Assembly (NCBI GenBank): GCA_037176705.1
Contig: CM073896.1
Location: forward strand, 21,092,708 to 21,156,707
Length of the DNA stretch: 64,000 nucleotides
Direction of reading: 5' to 3'
Source of the DNA: Molossus alvarezi
Lineage: Eukaryota; Chordata; Mammalia; Chiroptera; Molossidae
Positions 46,839 through 59,004 of this stretch are shown here, in pieces (position 1 is the first letter of the stretch; every line of letters starts with the position of its first letter). The notes beneath the pieces are model-generated. The model was not told where the DNA came from, did not search any database, and worked only from the letters and a program-made list of their open reading frames with translations. Both the position numbers and the translations under genes were made by a program.

Positions 46839-49042
46839 GAGACCTTCTTGCCCCTTAGATGATTAAAAGTCTCCTATAAAATATATATGGGCTTGTTTTC
46901 ATCAACTAAATTAACTTTTAGTGTTGAAATTTATTTATCATGTCTTTTGGTTCACCCATAGAGATAGATACAAAAATATTCTCTATAACCTTTCTTACTA
47001 AGAACATTTTATTAAAATTAATAATATAGGTAAATATTTCTAAATTAACGTTATATTTCCAAAGCAGTTGTTTTATAGGAATTTTGTGGGAAATTTTTTA
47101 TCTGCTATAAATTTTTTGCAGATATGTATTATATCATTTTATATTTGATGTCTGCTATTGGTCCAGTTATGTCTATAATGACATGGTTTTCAAATACTAA
47201 TAAAAATAAACTTAAAAAGATAAACCTGAAAGGAAAAGATTATATGGATTTAGTGAATTCAGCTATTGCACATTGCACCAGAAACAGTAACAGTAAACAA
47301 TAATTAAGGCAAAGCTCCTCAAAAAGTGAATTAACCAGGAGCCCTAGGGTAGAAATTAAAAAAAATAATTCAATCAAATAAACTATATGAGATGCAAACA
47401 CTCCTATAATTCAGAAGAAGTAAATTAAAGAAAATATTTACCCTGTTATCAAATGAGATAAGAATAGGACTTTATGAGGGACATAGCTCATGCCGGAGAT
47501 CTGTGGGAGATGACCAGGGAAACTAGTATATTAATGAATAAAGGTGAGACTAGGCTGGGCCTGCATTTCATTTCAGTGTTAGTTCTGACAGGTTGGTTTT
47601 GTTTACCTTGTGAGAATATGTAGTCTACTGACCAGCATCTGTGAAATAGTACCATGAGTAATTGATTATATCACCACTGTAAGGAATGAGTCATGGTCAT
47701 TTACTTGCTATAACATTAACAGGGAATGTACAGGACACAGAAATGTTCCCATTTAGCTAGTCTACAACCGAAGAGAGATACAATTAATGGTAGTGAAACT
47801 GGAAAGGTTTAAAAGAATACAGAATGAATGTGGAGGGAGAATGGGGAGCATCTGCAATATTGTCAAAATAAATAAATAATAAATACGAAAAAATATAATA
47901 TAAGAAACCAGAAATACTGACAGTTTCCAAAGGGGATTCGCTCTTCCAATTTCTTGGCTCTGCACCCAAAGGCAGGTTTCATGTCTTATATACCTCTGGA
48001 TTCTCAGTAAGGGATGTAAACATCAAGCTTGCTGGATTGCTTCTGCTTGGAATACATTCCTTCTTCCCAAATCTTCCCCATAGAATTATGCAAAACAGAT
48101 CTCCTATGAAATTATGTCTGTGGGGGCAATTCGAAAACTGGAAAACATTATGAAGGGGTGTATTGATGGCAGAGTGGCCTCACCATTTAACTGTTTATGA
48201 CTCTTCTGAAATTATTAAAGCCTACAAAGTAGAAAATGATTTGTGAATGCATTTCCTCTTCTGAGTGAGCCAGTCTTAGACAAAGGATGGATTTCCATAA
48301 ATGCTGGAAGAGTATAGAACACATTTTGAGTATTCTGTGGGAACTCAACACCCTCAACAACCGCTGCTTCACTGTTTAAAGTATTCATCTAACAATGAGG
48401 TCAGAATCATAGCGAGGGCAGGAAACATTCCCTTGGAGAAACAAGCCTCTTCTCCATTTCTATCTCCCTTAATTGCCTCTTCAAAGCAAAAACTCAGCAC
48501 ACAGTATTATAAAATGTGAAACAAAGCACAGGCCTCTTAGAAGTAATAGCAAAATAACAGGGTATTTTTTTTTCAGTAAAATATTTAAAACACTCACTTC
48601 GCTTAAAGTGGGTAAAATACCCCTTTACCTAATTAGTTTTTGTAAGCACATTACCATGCCAAAAGTCATGAAGAAAATGAAAGGAGAATAGATTTTAGAA
48701 ACAAATAGAGACTTTTAAAGAATATTTTAGCTCTCTAAACTGAAGATCTGCAATTAAGAAGAATGAGGATTGCTGTTTGGGCCTGTCTGCCTTATTTGGG
48801 TATCAGCAGTACAAGCTAAGTCTCTAATGGAGATGCCCCTGATTACAAAGTGGAACTGAGTATGTGGACGTATCATATGCAATGACGAGCATTAGTTCTT
48901 CAATTCATGTTAGCATGACCTCAGAGACTGGGTGCCTGCTTTCTTGCCTCTCACTTAAAGCCTATCATATTTGAAAGGAAATACATAGCTAGCTAAAAAG
49001 TTCTTGACTATATCAAACATATTTAAAAGTAGTAGAGGTAGT
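46837..49042. other. Unassigned DNA, possible L1 tail at 47810-47885
   Basis: No gene recognised in 2.2 kb. GGAGAATGGGGAGCATCTGC followed by an (AAATA)n-like end at 47832-47885 resembles an L1/HAL1 3' end, too short to assign firmly. Confidence 0.45.
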
Positions 49043-49245
49043 TATGACCAAGTAGCTCAGTTGGTTAGAGTGTTGTCATGATACACCAAGGTTGCGGGTT
49101 CAATCCCTAGTCAGAACACATGCAAAAAGCGACCAGTAAATGCATAAATAAGTGGAATAACACATTAATGTTTCTCTCTCTCTCTCTTTCTCTCTCTTTC
49201 TTTCTACCTTCCTCTCTTTCTCTAAAGAAACAACAAAAATAAAAA
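49043..49245 (+). mobile_element. Distinct SINE with tRNA-Ile-like head
   Basis: The head reads AGTAGCTCAGTTGGTTAGAG (box A) then ACACCAAGGTTGCGGGTTCA with AATCCC (box B), close to a eukaryotic isoleucine tRNA rather than to the VES head. The body GCATAAATAAGTGGAATAAC, a CT-rich run and an A-rich tail follow. No acceptor stem can be folded with confidence, so it is a SINE and not a tRNA gene. Confidence 0.7.
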
Positions 49246-49910
49246 TAGCAAGGGTATAATGTTCAAATGATTTTTAATATCAGCTCAATATTCTACAAAA
49301 AGCTTAAGTATTGGAGCTCTTTTATTTTTAAATCCCTGAATGTCAGTAAATTGGTTTAGCTTTTATTAAAGCACTTATTAACTCCATTGTAATTATTGTC
49401 TCACCATCATAACACATTAACTATACTGTGCAAGGAAGAGACTGATGTCAAGCTAGAATCTCTGTAGAACTCCCCATTGTACACTATCGTCCCTTTAATA
49501 TTTCATAGGCCTATATGTAGCTGTTAAATTATTCAAGCCAGCTCTATTTCTTGAACATCACATCTTTTTTCTATGGGTTTTGTCAAAGGGCCTGAACTGA
49601 GGTTGTCTGAGGAAAACCTGATGCTATATTAAGATGCATGAGCTGAACTCAGGAGGAAATGACAGTCTTTTCCAGAACATTAAACAGACACTCTCATTGT
49701 GTACCTTTGCTACCGGAGAGAATACCTTTGCTGGAAAAAATAGCATGCCCAATAAAATATTACTTTTCCCAGAGCAAATTAGTAAAGCCTTCTCTTAAAA
49801 AAAATACAGGTATTTGTGGTTTAGATATTTTTTCTAAAATATTTTCATTTAATTTAAATTATTAGAAAGAAAGAAATGTCTCCTGTGGCTATTTCTTTGG
49901 ATCTCCTGAA
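49246..49910. other. Unassigned AT-rich DNA
   Basis: No gene or recognised repeat. Confidence 0.5.
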
Positions 49911-50012
49911 GATTTTTTTTTTTTTTTGGTACATGCTCCTAGCAGGAACTGAACCCGGGACTCTCTGGTCCGCAGGCCGACTCGCCAACTGCTGAGCCAA
50001 ACTGGCCAGGGC
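49911..50012 (-). mobile_element. Short VES: head joined directly to poly-A
   Basis: Read in sense, the head GCCCTGGCCAGTTTGGCTCA continues through GAACCC-type box B to GTACC, then goes straight into about 17 A. The CT-rich body and the tail motif are absent. No clear target-site duplication was found. Confidence 0.8.
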
Positions 50013-50094
50013 TCTCATGCAATTTTGAGGGATGCTTAAGTCTCATAAATAAGTAACATTGAACTGTTCTGTGTATTTAAATAATATATATTTA
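50013..50094. other. Short AT-rich spacer
   Basis: Nothing recognised. Confidence 0.5.
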
Positions 50095-50165
50095 TTCTCT
50101 TTAATTAGATTTATTGGGGTAGCATTGGTTAATACAATTGATTATATAGGTTGTAAGTGTGCAAT
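50095..50165 (-). mobile_element. L1-like 3'-end fragment, antisense
   Basis: TTTATTGGGGTAGCATTGGT is the complement-type counterpart of the element end at 19495-19545. Confidence 0.45.
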
Positions 50166-50639
50166 TGCATTTTTAAACTAGAACTAAGATAAACCAATTG
50201 AAATTTTAATCCTGAAGGTAGAATTTAAAATCAAAGCTTTTAAGTTCCTAATAAGATGTCAAAGAATGCACTCCACACAATCAAATTTTATGACAAATTA
50301 TTTCTCAAAACTGTCTTCTGAAAGGGAACGATCCAAAATGATAACACTACAGATGAAGAAAATGAAGCACAAAGTGTCATTATTACCACAGTGGCCATTC
50401 TGAAGAGTTCCTTTCTAACTGTGAAAGATAGTTTATGAAAAGAGAGATGATAACCAATTTACAAAATTCATTGGTTAATAAGTTTGACAACAAATGTTGT
50501 TTTTATACTATGATAAATTCTAAGAGTTCCACACTTGATATATTAATAATATTTTGATGAATATTAAAATCATCACTATGTATATTCTGTTGGTGCAAAT
50601 AATTGTCAGAGAAAACTTTTCTGTTCTCATATATGAATT
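50166..50639. other. Unassigned AT-rich DNA
   Basis: No gene recognised; ACTACAGATGAAGAAAATGA near 50348 is faintly MIR-like. Confidence 0.45.
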
Positions 50640-51053
50640 AAGGTGCCAATATTGTCAAGATGTCAGTTCTTCTCAACATAATCTATAGATGCAATCCAAT
50701 CAAAATTCCAGCAAATTATTTTGTAGATATCAACAAACTGATTCTAAAGTTTATACAGAAAGGCAAAAGATGCAAAAGGACCCACAGAGTACTGAAGGAA
50801 AATAACAAATTTGGAAGACTAACTATCCAACCTAAGTCTTCCTGTAAAGCTACAGTAATCAAGACAGGGTGGTATTGGAGACAGAATAGACAAATAGATT
50901 AATGGAATAGAGTAGACAGTCAGAAGTAAACATATGTTAATATAGTCAAATATTCTTTGATAAAAGATCATATACAATAACATAAAGCAAAGACAGTCTT
51001 GTCAATAAATGGTCCTGGAACTACTGGACATCAGCATGCAAAAAATAAATTTT

Positions 51054-51133
51054 ACATATATATATATATATGGATATATATATGGATATATATATATATG
51101 GATATATATATATATATGGATATATATATGGAT
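51054..51133. repeat. TA/GGATATATA minisatellite-like repeat
   Basis: Alternating TA runs are punctuated by GGATATATAT units at irregular spacing (about 10-20 bases), inside the old L1. Confidence 0.9.
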
Positions 51134-52157
51134 GTAGGCTTACACCCTTCACAAAATTAACTCAAAATGGATCACAGACCTAAATGTAAATGCAAAAGTA
51201 TAAAACTCCGAGAAGATAACATAAGAAAAAACTTAGATTTTTCTTGGGTATGGCAATTACTTTTAAATATAACACCAAAGGCATGATCTATAAAATAAAT
51301 AATTGATAAGATGAACATCATTTAAATGAAAAACAACTGCTCTAGGAAAGACAATGTCAAGAGAATGAGAAGATAAGCCATAGACTGTGAGGAAATATTT
51401 GCAATTATTCTAATAAAAGAAATTATCCAAATTATATAAAGAACTCTTAAAACTCAATAATAAGAAAGCAACCCAATTAAAAAGTAAGCCAAAGACCTTA
51501 ATGGACACCTCACCAAAGAAGGTATAGAGATGACAAATAGGCATATGAAAAGATGTTCCATATCACATGTCATCAGGAATGTACAAATTAACACATCAGT
51601 GAGATGCCACTATACACCTATTAGAATGGTCAAGATTCAGGATACTGACAACACTAAATGCTAGCAAGGATGTGGAACCATATGAACTCTCATTCATTGC
51701 TGGCGGGATGCAAAATGATACAGCCACTTTGGAAGACAGTGGGTGGTGATTTACAAAATTCAATGTACCTTTATTATATAATCCAGCAAACAACTATTAA
51801 CCAAGTGGAGTTGAAACTTCTGTCCACGCAGAAACTTGCACACACGTTTGTAGAAGCTTTCTTCTAATTGCCCAAGCTTGAAAGCAACCAAGAAGTCCTT
51901 CGGTAGAAATGGGTAGACAAACATTGGTACATCCAGACAACTGAGTATTACTAAGCGCTAAAAAGAAAAGCGCTATGAAGTCATGAAAAGACATAGGGGG
52001 AACTTAAATGCAAGTGAAAGAAGCCATTATGCAAATGATATTTGTACTGTATGATTTCACACATATGACATGCTGGAAAAAGCAAAACTATAAAGACAGT
52101 AGAGAAATCAGTGGTTGCCAGGGGTTGTAGGCACACAGGGTAGGGATAAACAGGTGG

Positions 52158-52361
52158 TACAGAGTGGGAGGGAGAGAGAGGAAGAGAGAGAGAGAGAGAA
52201 GCATCGACATGAAAGGGACACATCGAGTGGCCGCCACCCGCAAGACCAACCAGGGCCGGGGACAAACTGCAACTGAGGTAAGTGCCCTTAGCGGAAACCA
52301 AACCAGGGTCTCTCTAGACAGCAGGCCTATGCTCTAACCACTGAGCAAAACCGGCCAGGGC
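52158..52361 (-). mobile_element. VES SINE nested in old L1, antisense, 3' end missing
   Basis: GA-rich body (CAGAGTGGGAGGGAGAGAGA) through the reversed head ending AAAACCGGCCAGGGC. The poly-T and TCCTCACC tail are absent on the left, so the 3' end is lost or was never copied. No clear duplication is visible. Confidence 0.88.
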
Positions 52362-52655
52362 GAAATACCCTTTATTATGTTATTATGGTGGATACATGTC
52401 ATTATGCATTGGTCCAAACCCAGAAAATGTACAACACCAAGAATGAACATAATGTAAACTATGGACTGTGGGTGATTATGATATGTCAATGTAGGTTCAA
52501 TTATAGCAAATGTATTACCCTGGTATGGGATGTTGATAACGGAGAAGGCTAGGCATGCATGGGAGCAAGAGGAGGGTTATAAGGTAAATCACCATTCTTT
52601 TTTCTCAATTTTGCTGGGAATGTAAAACTGCTCAAAAAATAAAATTTTAATAAAA

Positions 52656-53639
52656 ATTGTACAATTAGAAACATCAAGGTGCTTGCCATTTACCTTTAAA
52701 GCAAGAACAGTGGGCTTGAGGCCAGAAATCCTTGATTTAGGTCCATACATTGTACCTTATATGAGTTACTTTCTGAGATATTTTAATGCAAGTATCCTGA
52801 GAATGCATTCATTCATTCATTCATTCATTCATTCATTTCATACATTCATTCATAATGACTCTCACTTATGATTTAACAGCTATGATGCTATTTTTGGAGA
52901 CTACAAAAGTTTATTAGACATGTTTCTTGTTTCCAAGGCATTTGAACATCATTTGAGTCTGACAAGAAAAACAGATTCATATGCCAAAAAGCCATTCAGT
53001 GTCATCACCTATAAATTTGAGACAACAATTGTACGGGTCAGGTGAGACAGATTATGAGAGCATTTTCTATAATATAAACAGTCTATGCACTTAATGTGTA
53101 AATTATGAAACAAAATCTGTAAACCTCACTACTAATAAAAAATGCAAAAAAATGAAAAATCAAGTTTGTAGCTCAAAAAAAATCTATATTTAAAGTATAA
53201 AATCAATAAAAGCTTGCTGAAATAATTAATGAACATTAATAACATGCCATAATATAAGATGTTATAAAATTTGTCTAATAACAGAAAAAAAATTAAATAT
53301 TTCTTAATAACAAGCATGTATTGGGAAGTAGGAACACATTTTTTACACATAAAAACATGCTCTTTTGCATAAAACATAAAGTTGTTTTATGAAGAAAGCA
53401 GTCTTTCAGTGTGACATTTATAATAATTTATATTAGAAGCATCTAGTAATATGGATAAAAAGCCATTCTATAGAAACTCCTAAATATATTTAAATCATGT
53501 AACTGATTAAAATAAACAATAAGAAACATATATATTATTAGAGTGCCAATTTTAATTAAGAATCAATACTTCTTAACCAGTTTTATAAAAAATAAATTTA
53601 TATTTTAAAAATACTCTTTACCATTATATTTCCATTAAT
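52656..53639. other. Unassigned AT-rich DNA with (ATTC)n
   Basis: An (ATTC)n tetranucleotide repeat lies at 52804-52852. The rest is AT-rich with nothing recognised. Confidence 0.55.
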
Positions 53640-53825
53640 GCTATTTATTCAACATATATTTTGAATGACAATTGTGTGCCACTGTTTAGACCTTGTAGAT
53701 ATAAATTTGAACCAATTTGGCAACGCCCTGCTGTCATGGAGATAGCAATGTATTGGTGGTAAATGGGCAGTTATAAACCGTGGATCAATAGGAGTACTTC
53801 AGATAGTGATATGTGCTACTGAGTA
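53640..53825 (+). mobile_element. Ancient mammalian repeat, family unresolved
   Basis: TTCAACATATATTTTGAATG, TGTGTGCCACTGTTTAGACC, CCCTGCTGTCATGGAGATAG, GTGATATGTGCTACTGAG occur in the order of a widespread old mammalian interspersed repeat, but it is too diverged to name. Confidence 0.4.
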
Positions 53826-54950
53826 AAAAAAAATCGATACATTGTTCGAGAAGAGCACTACTGGACCTGTGTACACAAGGACATTACTTCATACAGTGTG
53901 ATCAGGAAAAGCTTCACTGATTAATTGCTTTTTATGCATAACTAAAAGAAAGGAAAGGAAAATTATTTTATTATCTCGGCAAATACTATCCCAGACATAA
54001 CAAATAGAAAATGCAGAAGCTCTAGTTTTGGAGACTGCTTTCCTTATTAAAGCAACAAGACTAGTGTGACTGGTACTGCATGATGGAAGAGGAGACCTCA
54101 TTAAACTTCCAAGTTTCACTTCATTGCTTCAAAGTGGAATGGCCCATATTACCAGAGGACATTAAAGCAATAGTGTGCCAGTATCTAGCAAACAGCTCCC
54201 TGGGGGAAGAAAAGGGAGCAGAGCTGATTGATACCATTTACCAGTCCCCACATTGCAGATATGCCCACTGTGATGACTTTAAGTTATCAGTATGAGTCAC
54301 TGAACTTGGAGGTGGGAAGAGGTTTACCAAGTGAGCCCTTGAGAGCCAGTCTGAGCCAGCAATAACATGCCATTGTGTTCATGTCTCTTTATCTATAATG
54401 AATTTCCATAAATGCAGTGGAGAATATTACACAATCCTGTGTATAAAATTAAGCAATTATTAACATTTTGAATAAATAAAACTGCAAGAAAACGGATAGA
54501 ATTATTAGTGGCAAAAACTAAGATTATAAGTATTTATTGAGTTTGGAGCTCTGTATCAAGAGGACAAATGCACTATTCAAGGCGCATCTTCGTCTTATCA
54601 CTTTTGTAGTAACTGACTTGAAAAGATATCACAACTCTAAAGTCATTACCTTCACTGAATGACATCAAGTATGCTTCACTCGACTGGTCACAATGTCACA
54701 TGGATCAACTTTAATGAATAAATTGTATAGCAAAATGTGGTTGAAGATGCTGATAGTAATTCAATTGATAAACAGATGGAAGTTATTGTGACAAAAATGG
54801 TAATTTTTCTAGCATCAATCACTCATTTTTCTTGAATTCATCAAATGTGTTCAGCTTGTAAAGTAAAAGAAAAAACTGTGAGAAAATGCTGAAAATGCTT
54901 TATCTCAGAACATCCCTAAAGGGGAATTTATGTTTTAAATTTAAGACTGC
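53826..54950. other. Unassigned DNA
   Basis: No repeat recognised. A 71-codon frame at 54080-54295 has no domain or codon evidence and is not called a gene. Confidence 0.5.
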
Positions 54951-55140
54951 ATCAAAATGATGTGGGAGAGTGGGGCGGGAAGAGATAAATCAAAGAATTA
55001 TATGCATAAATGTATAACCAATGGACACAGACAACAGTGTGGTGAAGGTACGGGGTGGGCTGGGAGCAGGGAGGAGAGGTCAATGGGGGACCAGGGGTAC
55101 GTCTGTAATATTTTCAACAATAAAGGTAAATTTTTAAAAA
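54951..55140 (+). mobile_element. L1/HAL1 3'-UTR fragment
   Basis: AAGAATTATATGCATAAATG, ACCAATGGACACAGACAACA, GGTCAATGGGGGACC and an A-rich end match the 3' UTR seen in HAL1-1 (about 32340-32500) and in L1. The copy is strongly 5'-truncated. Confidence 0.75.
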
Positions 55141-55322
55141 AATATATTGGGGATGATTTTTAGATAATGTCAATGGAAAGAACATACTTTTATCTTCTTT
55201 TAATTTAAAATATATCCAGGCTTAAAATATTTAAAACATAATTTCCAGATACTTTTTGTCACCATATTCATATATACATATATATTCATAATCAAATATA
55301 TAGCTTATATGTGTTACATATT

Positions 55323-55449
55323 CAGGGGTAGGAAAAGATAGGTTTACAATTGCGAGTACACAAAACACAGAGTTTATTCTTGTTTTATTATTTATTATTG
55401 TATCATATATTTTTCCAAATAACTGTAAATCTATTTTTGCCTGTCCCTG
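55323..55449 (+). mobile_element. Mariner-like MITE (copy 1)
   Basis: A 127-bp element with imperfect terminal inverted repeats: left CAGGGGTAGGAAAAGATAGG plus TTTACA, right (complement) CAGGGACAGGCAAAAATAGA plus TTTACA. TA follows at 55450-55451; the left side reads TT, perhaps a mutated TA. No coding capacity; it would have needed a Tc1/mariner transposase in trans. A second copy lies at 61922. Confidence 0.8.
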
Positions 55450-55451
55450 TA

Positions 55452-56103
55452 TAGATATACATGTGTGTATTTACATAAATATTCACTGATACCTACATTT
55501 GCACATGATTTTATGTGTATACTTAAACTCATTTATATAAATATATTTCTGCCTATACATGTTTATATTAAACTAATAAATTCAAAGTTGTACTTCCGAT
55601 ATCAATCAAACATGATGAGGCTTATTCTAGCTTTCCCTCTCCACATCTTTAATTCCCTCTCGGGTGGTGAATTCCTGGCTCTCATTATCCACAATATATT
55701 TACTCATTTTCTCAAAACACACAGAGTATTTCTGAAACTGATTCATAAGCCTGAACATACAGTTAAAACATTATGTTCAAAATTTTTTTAGATTATTTCT
55801 CTCTCCCTACAGTTATTGTCACTCATGTTGCTGCTATTCAGTTGTGTTCCGTCCATCCTATCGTTGAATGTCATTCTCTTTGTGTGTGTGTGAACAATGA
55901 CCATGACTCTAAAAGTGAAAACGATACAGAAAGCTTTATTTCAAGGACTGTCCTTCATTTGATCACGTTCCTATCGCTTTAACCTTCCAGTGTCATTCCT
56001 CTCTGCCTCTTGCATGGAACCGTTTTTCATTATTCGTTCATCACACTTCCTGCATTTCTTGCACAAATGCACAGATACTGTATATTGTCCTAAATTTGCT
56101 TTT
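55452..56103. other. Unassigned DNA
   Basis: No repeat recognised. A 108-codon frame at 55465-55791 has no recognisable domain and biased AT-rich composition, so it is not called. Confidence 0.5.
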
Positions 56104-56143
56104 GGAGCCCTGGCTGGTTTGGATCAGCAGTTAGAGCAATTCA
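56104..56143 (+). mobile_element. VES head fragment
   Basis: GAGCCCTGGCTGGTTTGGAT, CAGCAGTTAGAGCA: only about the first 40 bases of VES, fused directly to an antisense L1 tail. Confidence 0.7.
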
Positions 56144-56360
56144 CCAAACTATTGTCTATGTCCATAGGTTATGCATATATACTTATAAGTTCTTTGGTTT
56201 ATGTTTTCCAATCCTTCATCTTCCCTCTGAGGTTTGTCAGTCTGTTTCCCTTCTTCCATATCTCTGGATCTATTTTGTTCATCAGTTTATTTTGTACATT
56301 AAATTCCACATATAAGCGAGATCATGTGATACTTGTCTTTCTCTGACTAGCTTATTTAAA
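56144..56360 (-). mobile_element. L1 3'-UTR fragment, antisense
   Basis: TATGTCCATAGGTTATGCAT, AGTTCTTTGGTTTATG, GAGGTTTGTCAGTCTG, CCACATATAAGCGAGATCAT follow the antisense 3' UTR of L1/HAL1. Confidence 0.8.
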
Positions 56361-57185
56361 TAAAATTTTAAAAATCTGGGGTCAAAAGAGAAGTAAAAAA
56401 TAAGATGACAGACTGTCCTGAATGTATGCCAATGACAGCAGGGCAGATGCAAATAGCTGAAACAGCTATCCGAGGAAACATTTTACCATTAAATACCAGA
56501 TAAGTAAAGTAAATAAAATAAAATACATGAATTAAAATCTAGCTCAATAAAATAAGAAAATAGCATAGTGAGCCAAATGAGAAGCAAGGAATTAATGAAG
56601 ATAAAGCATATGTGTTTATGTATAAGACATAAACACAATTAAAGAAAATATTAGAACAAATAAATAAGAAGAAATGCCAGACTTAGAAAATCAAAATACA
56701 GAATACACAATTTAATTTGAATTTAAGATAGACTATAGGTAATTTTTACTATGAGTGTGGCTAATGAAATATTTGAGGCAAACTTAAAATATAAAATAAT
56801 GTAGTTTTACTGAAATTAAAATTTAACTGGGCAACCTATAATTTATCAAACAATCCTAAATAAATCCTAAATAATGTGTGTTAAAAAAAAAATCTACAGA
56901 GTAATAAATTATTAAGAAATCCCACCAAAAGGAAAAATTAAGAAAAAGGGAACTACTAATACAGTAATTGAAAATGGTAAGAATAAGTAACAAACAAGAA
57001 TTTCTAATATAAGTTTATACTACATAATCCTAATTGAAAAATACATTTTTAAGAAAATGTTAAAATCTTCAAAATTCACTTCTGTAGAGACAGAAAAAGC
57101 TAAAGCAACCAAATACCATACTAAAATAAGGAGACTACTTGATAAATAAAAATAAACATAATACTGTAGTAGAACTCAAGTTTTC
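56361..57185. other. Unassigned AT-rich DNA
   Basis: No gene or clear repeat; A-rich composition. Confidence 0.45.
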
Positions 57186-57760
57186 AGCAAAAGCACATCC
57201 AACAGAAAGCTCCGGGTTCAGATAATTTCACAGGAGTATTTTAAGAAGTAATTAAGCTACTAAAACTATTTCAGAGCATAGAAATGGAATGAAAGCTTCT
57301 ACATTTGCTTATGAAGCTAGTACGTATTGGTCTTAAAATGTGAATAGATTATACAATAAAAGAAAACTACAAGACACTCACTTATGAATATTGATGCAAA
57401 ATCTCATATAAAATATTTGCAAACAGAGCAAGAGAATACCAAAAAAGTACACTATGACTTAATGGGATTTATTTCAGGAAAACAATTATAGCCCAATAGA
57501 AAGAAACATTAATATAATCCATCCCATTATACTGTACATCTGAAAGATAATATTATATGTCAACGGTAATTAAAAAATAAATTTTAAAAGGATATGAAAA
57601 AATTTTAAAAAGCAAAACATTCTATTATTAAAGCAACAGAAAAATATCATGATAATTTTCAGTTATCTAAAAGGTATTTAACATTGTTTAACTTCCATAC
57701 ACATTATAAACCTTTAAGAAATAAAAATTGATAGAATGTTCTTATACATACCCAATGCAT
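57186..57760 (+). mobile_element. Very old L1 ORF2 fragment with inserted tail
   Basis: Decayed reverse-transcriptase-region order (TCCGGGTTCAGATAATTTCA, AAGAAAACTACAAGACACTC, TTAATGGGATTTATTTCAGG). In its middle, TACTGTACATCTGAAAGATA and ATATGTCAACGGTAATTAAA (57531-57575) is a typical L1MA-like 3' end, apparently a separate short insertion. Confidence 0.6.
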
Positions 57761-58359
57761 TCATTCATGCACACATGCACACAGTTACAACAGCCCGTGG
57801 GCTACATATTTCATAACTAGGTTTTCTGGTAAGTCAGATATAAAACAGATTTCCAACTATCTCCAATTCTACATAACATTGTATGGTGGGAATGAACCGA
57901 TGCTATTAGATAACAAAAACATCCCTCCCAACAATTCCAAACCTTCAATATCTTAAAGAAACATATTATCACTAAGCATCTGAGAACTTCCACTGTATTC
58001 CTTTTATATCCTCATAGTTCTACCCAAAGTTTCAAACGAGTTCCTTTCACATTCACCGAACAGTGATATTTCAACATCCTTAACATTTTGTCTATTTCTG
58101 ATTCTTTCTTTTTTCATGCTGTTTTGTTTTCTCAGTCTGAAATCACTTATTCAGCTTTAGTCTCTGTTTGATGAAAATCCGACAGATGTAAAGGTCCTAT
58201 TTCTGTACCAGAGTGAAGAAGTCTTCTTTTGTGAAATCCCACATTCTCCTTTACCTTTCATTACATATTTCTTTCTTTCTGTACTGAAATTTAGCTGAGT
58301 TTCCGTTTTATGTCTTCACTGGATATAAAACTCAATGAAAGTGGAGGAGTTTGGCTGTT
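57761..58359. other. Unassigned DNA
   Basis: No gene or recognised repeat. Confidence 0.5.
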
Positions 58360-58371
58360 CAAAGCAGTTTG

Positions 58372-58597
58372 GCCCTGGCCGGTTTGGCTCAGCCGTTAGA
58401 GCGTTGGCCTGCGGTCCTGAGAGACCCGGGTTCAGTTCCCGCTAAGGGCATGTACCTCGGTTGCAATTTGTCCCCGGCCCTGGTCGGTCGTGCGGGTGGC
58501 AGCCACTCAATGTGTCCCTTTCACATCGATGTTTCTCTCTCTCTCTCTGTTCCTCTCTCTCCCTCCCACTCTACCTGAACAACAACAACAAAAAAAA
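58372..58597 (+). mobile_element. VES SINE with perfect duplication
   Basis: Young-looking full-length copy (GGTTCAGTTCCCGCTAAGGG, CGTGCGGGTGGCAGCC, CT-rich run) ending in (CAA)n instead of the usual TCCTCGGGTGAGGATT tail. A perfect 12-bp duplication CAAAGCAGTTTG lies at 58360-58371 and 58598-58609. Confidence 0.95.
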
Positions 58598-58598
58598 C

Positions 58599-58656
58599 AA
58601 AGCAGTTTGATTGGTTGAGTTCCTGAAAAGGAAAGTTCCTCCCTGGGAATATGACA
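58599..58656 (+). repeat. Local duplication, copy A
   Basis: The stretch GTTGAGTTCCTGAAAAGGAA through CTCCCTGGGAATATGA recurs at 59535-59597 in the same orientation with a 6-base insertion and a few substitutions. Confidence 0.85.
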
Positions 58657-59004
58657 TCTATAGGTAACTCTCAAGGGTCATGTTTGACTTCATATTTGCC
58701 ATAATAGGGAGTTCACCATGGTAGATAAATCTCACTATGTGTTAGACAATTTCACCAACGAACACTACTTTGTCTCTTGAGCTAATATCATATTTTCTGT
58801 ATCTTTTGCCACTGGTTCCCGTGTGTCCTCAAGAACAATAAAGTGCACATTTAATCACTCTACTTTCATTCCATTTTGGCAAAGTTGGTTTCTAGATAAA
58901 TGTAATTTGTATTTTGAGTACAAAATGGAAAAAAAAAAGTATCAATAATTACTACCTATATTTTACAAAATGAGTATAGTATTTAAAAAGTTATACATTT
59001 AAAA
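58657..59004. other. Unassigned DNA
   Basis: No gene or recognised repeat; an A-rich run lies at 58930-58938. Confidence 0.5.

Larger units (their letters stand above)
50640..52655 (+). mobile_element. Old L1 (L1M-like), ORF2 C-terminus to 3' end
   Basis: Sense landmarks: AGATGTCAGTTCTTCTCAAC, AATCAAGACAGGGTGGTATTG, AACTCAAAATGGATCACAGA, AACTCTCATTCATTGCTGG and an AATAAAATTTTAATAAAAA-like end. One residual frame (50660-50902) keeps ILKFIQKGKRCKR and KTGWYWRQNRQID of the ORF2 C-terminal half. It contains an AT minisatellite (51054-51133) and a VES (52158-52361). Confidence 0.85.

Noticed and set aside
49050..49110. A functional tRNA gene
   Set aside because: Box A and box B are present but it continues into a SINE body and A tail, lacks a confident acceptor stem and has several mismatches to a real tRNA-Ile.
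51054..51133. Regularly spaced GGATATATA units as a CRISPR-like array
   Set aside because: Units are short AT microsatellite variants with irregular spacing and no spacers, inside an old L1 of a mammalian genome.
54080..54295. 71-codon frame as an exon
   Set aside because: No domain, no evident splice sites and no codon-bias support; the length is within chance expectation.
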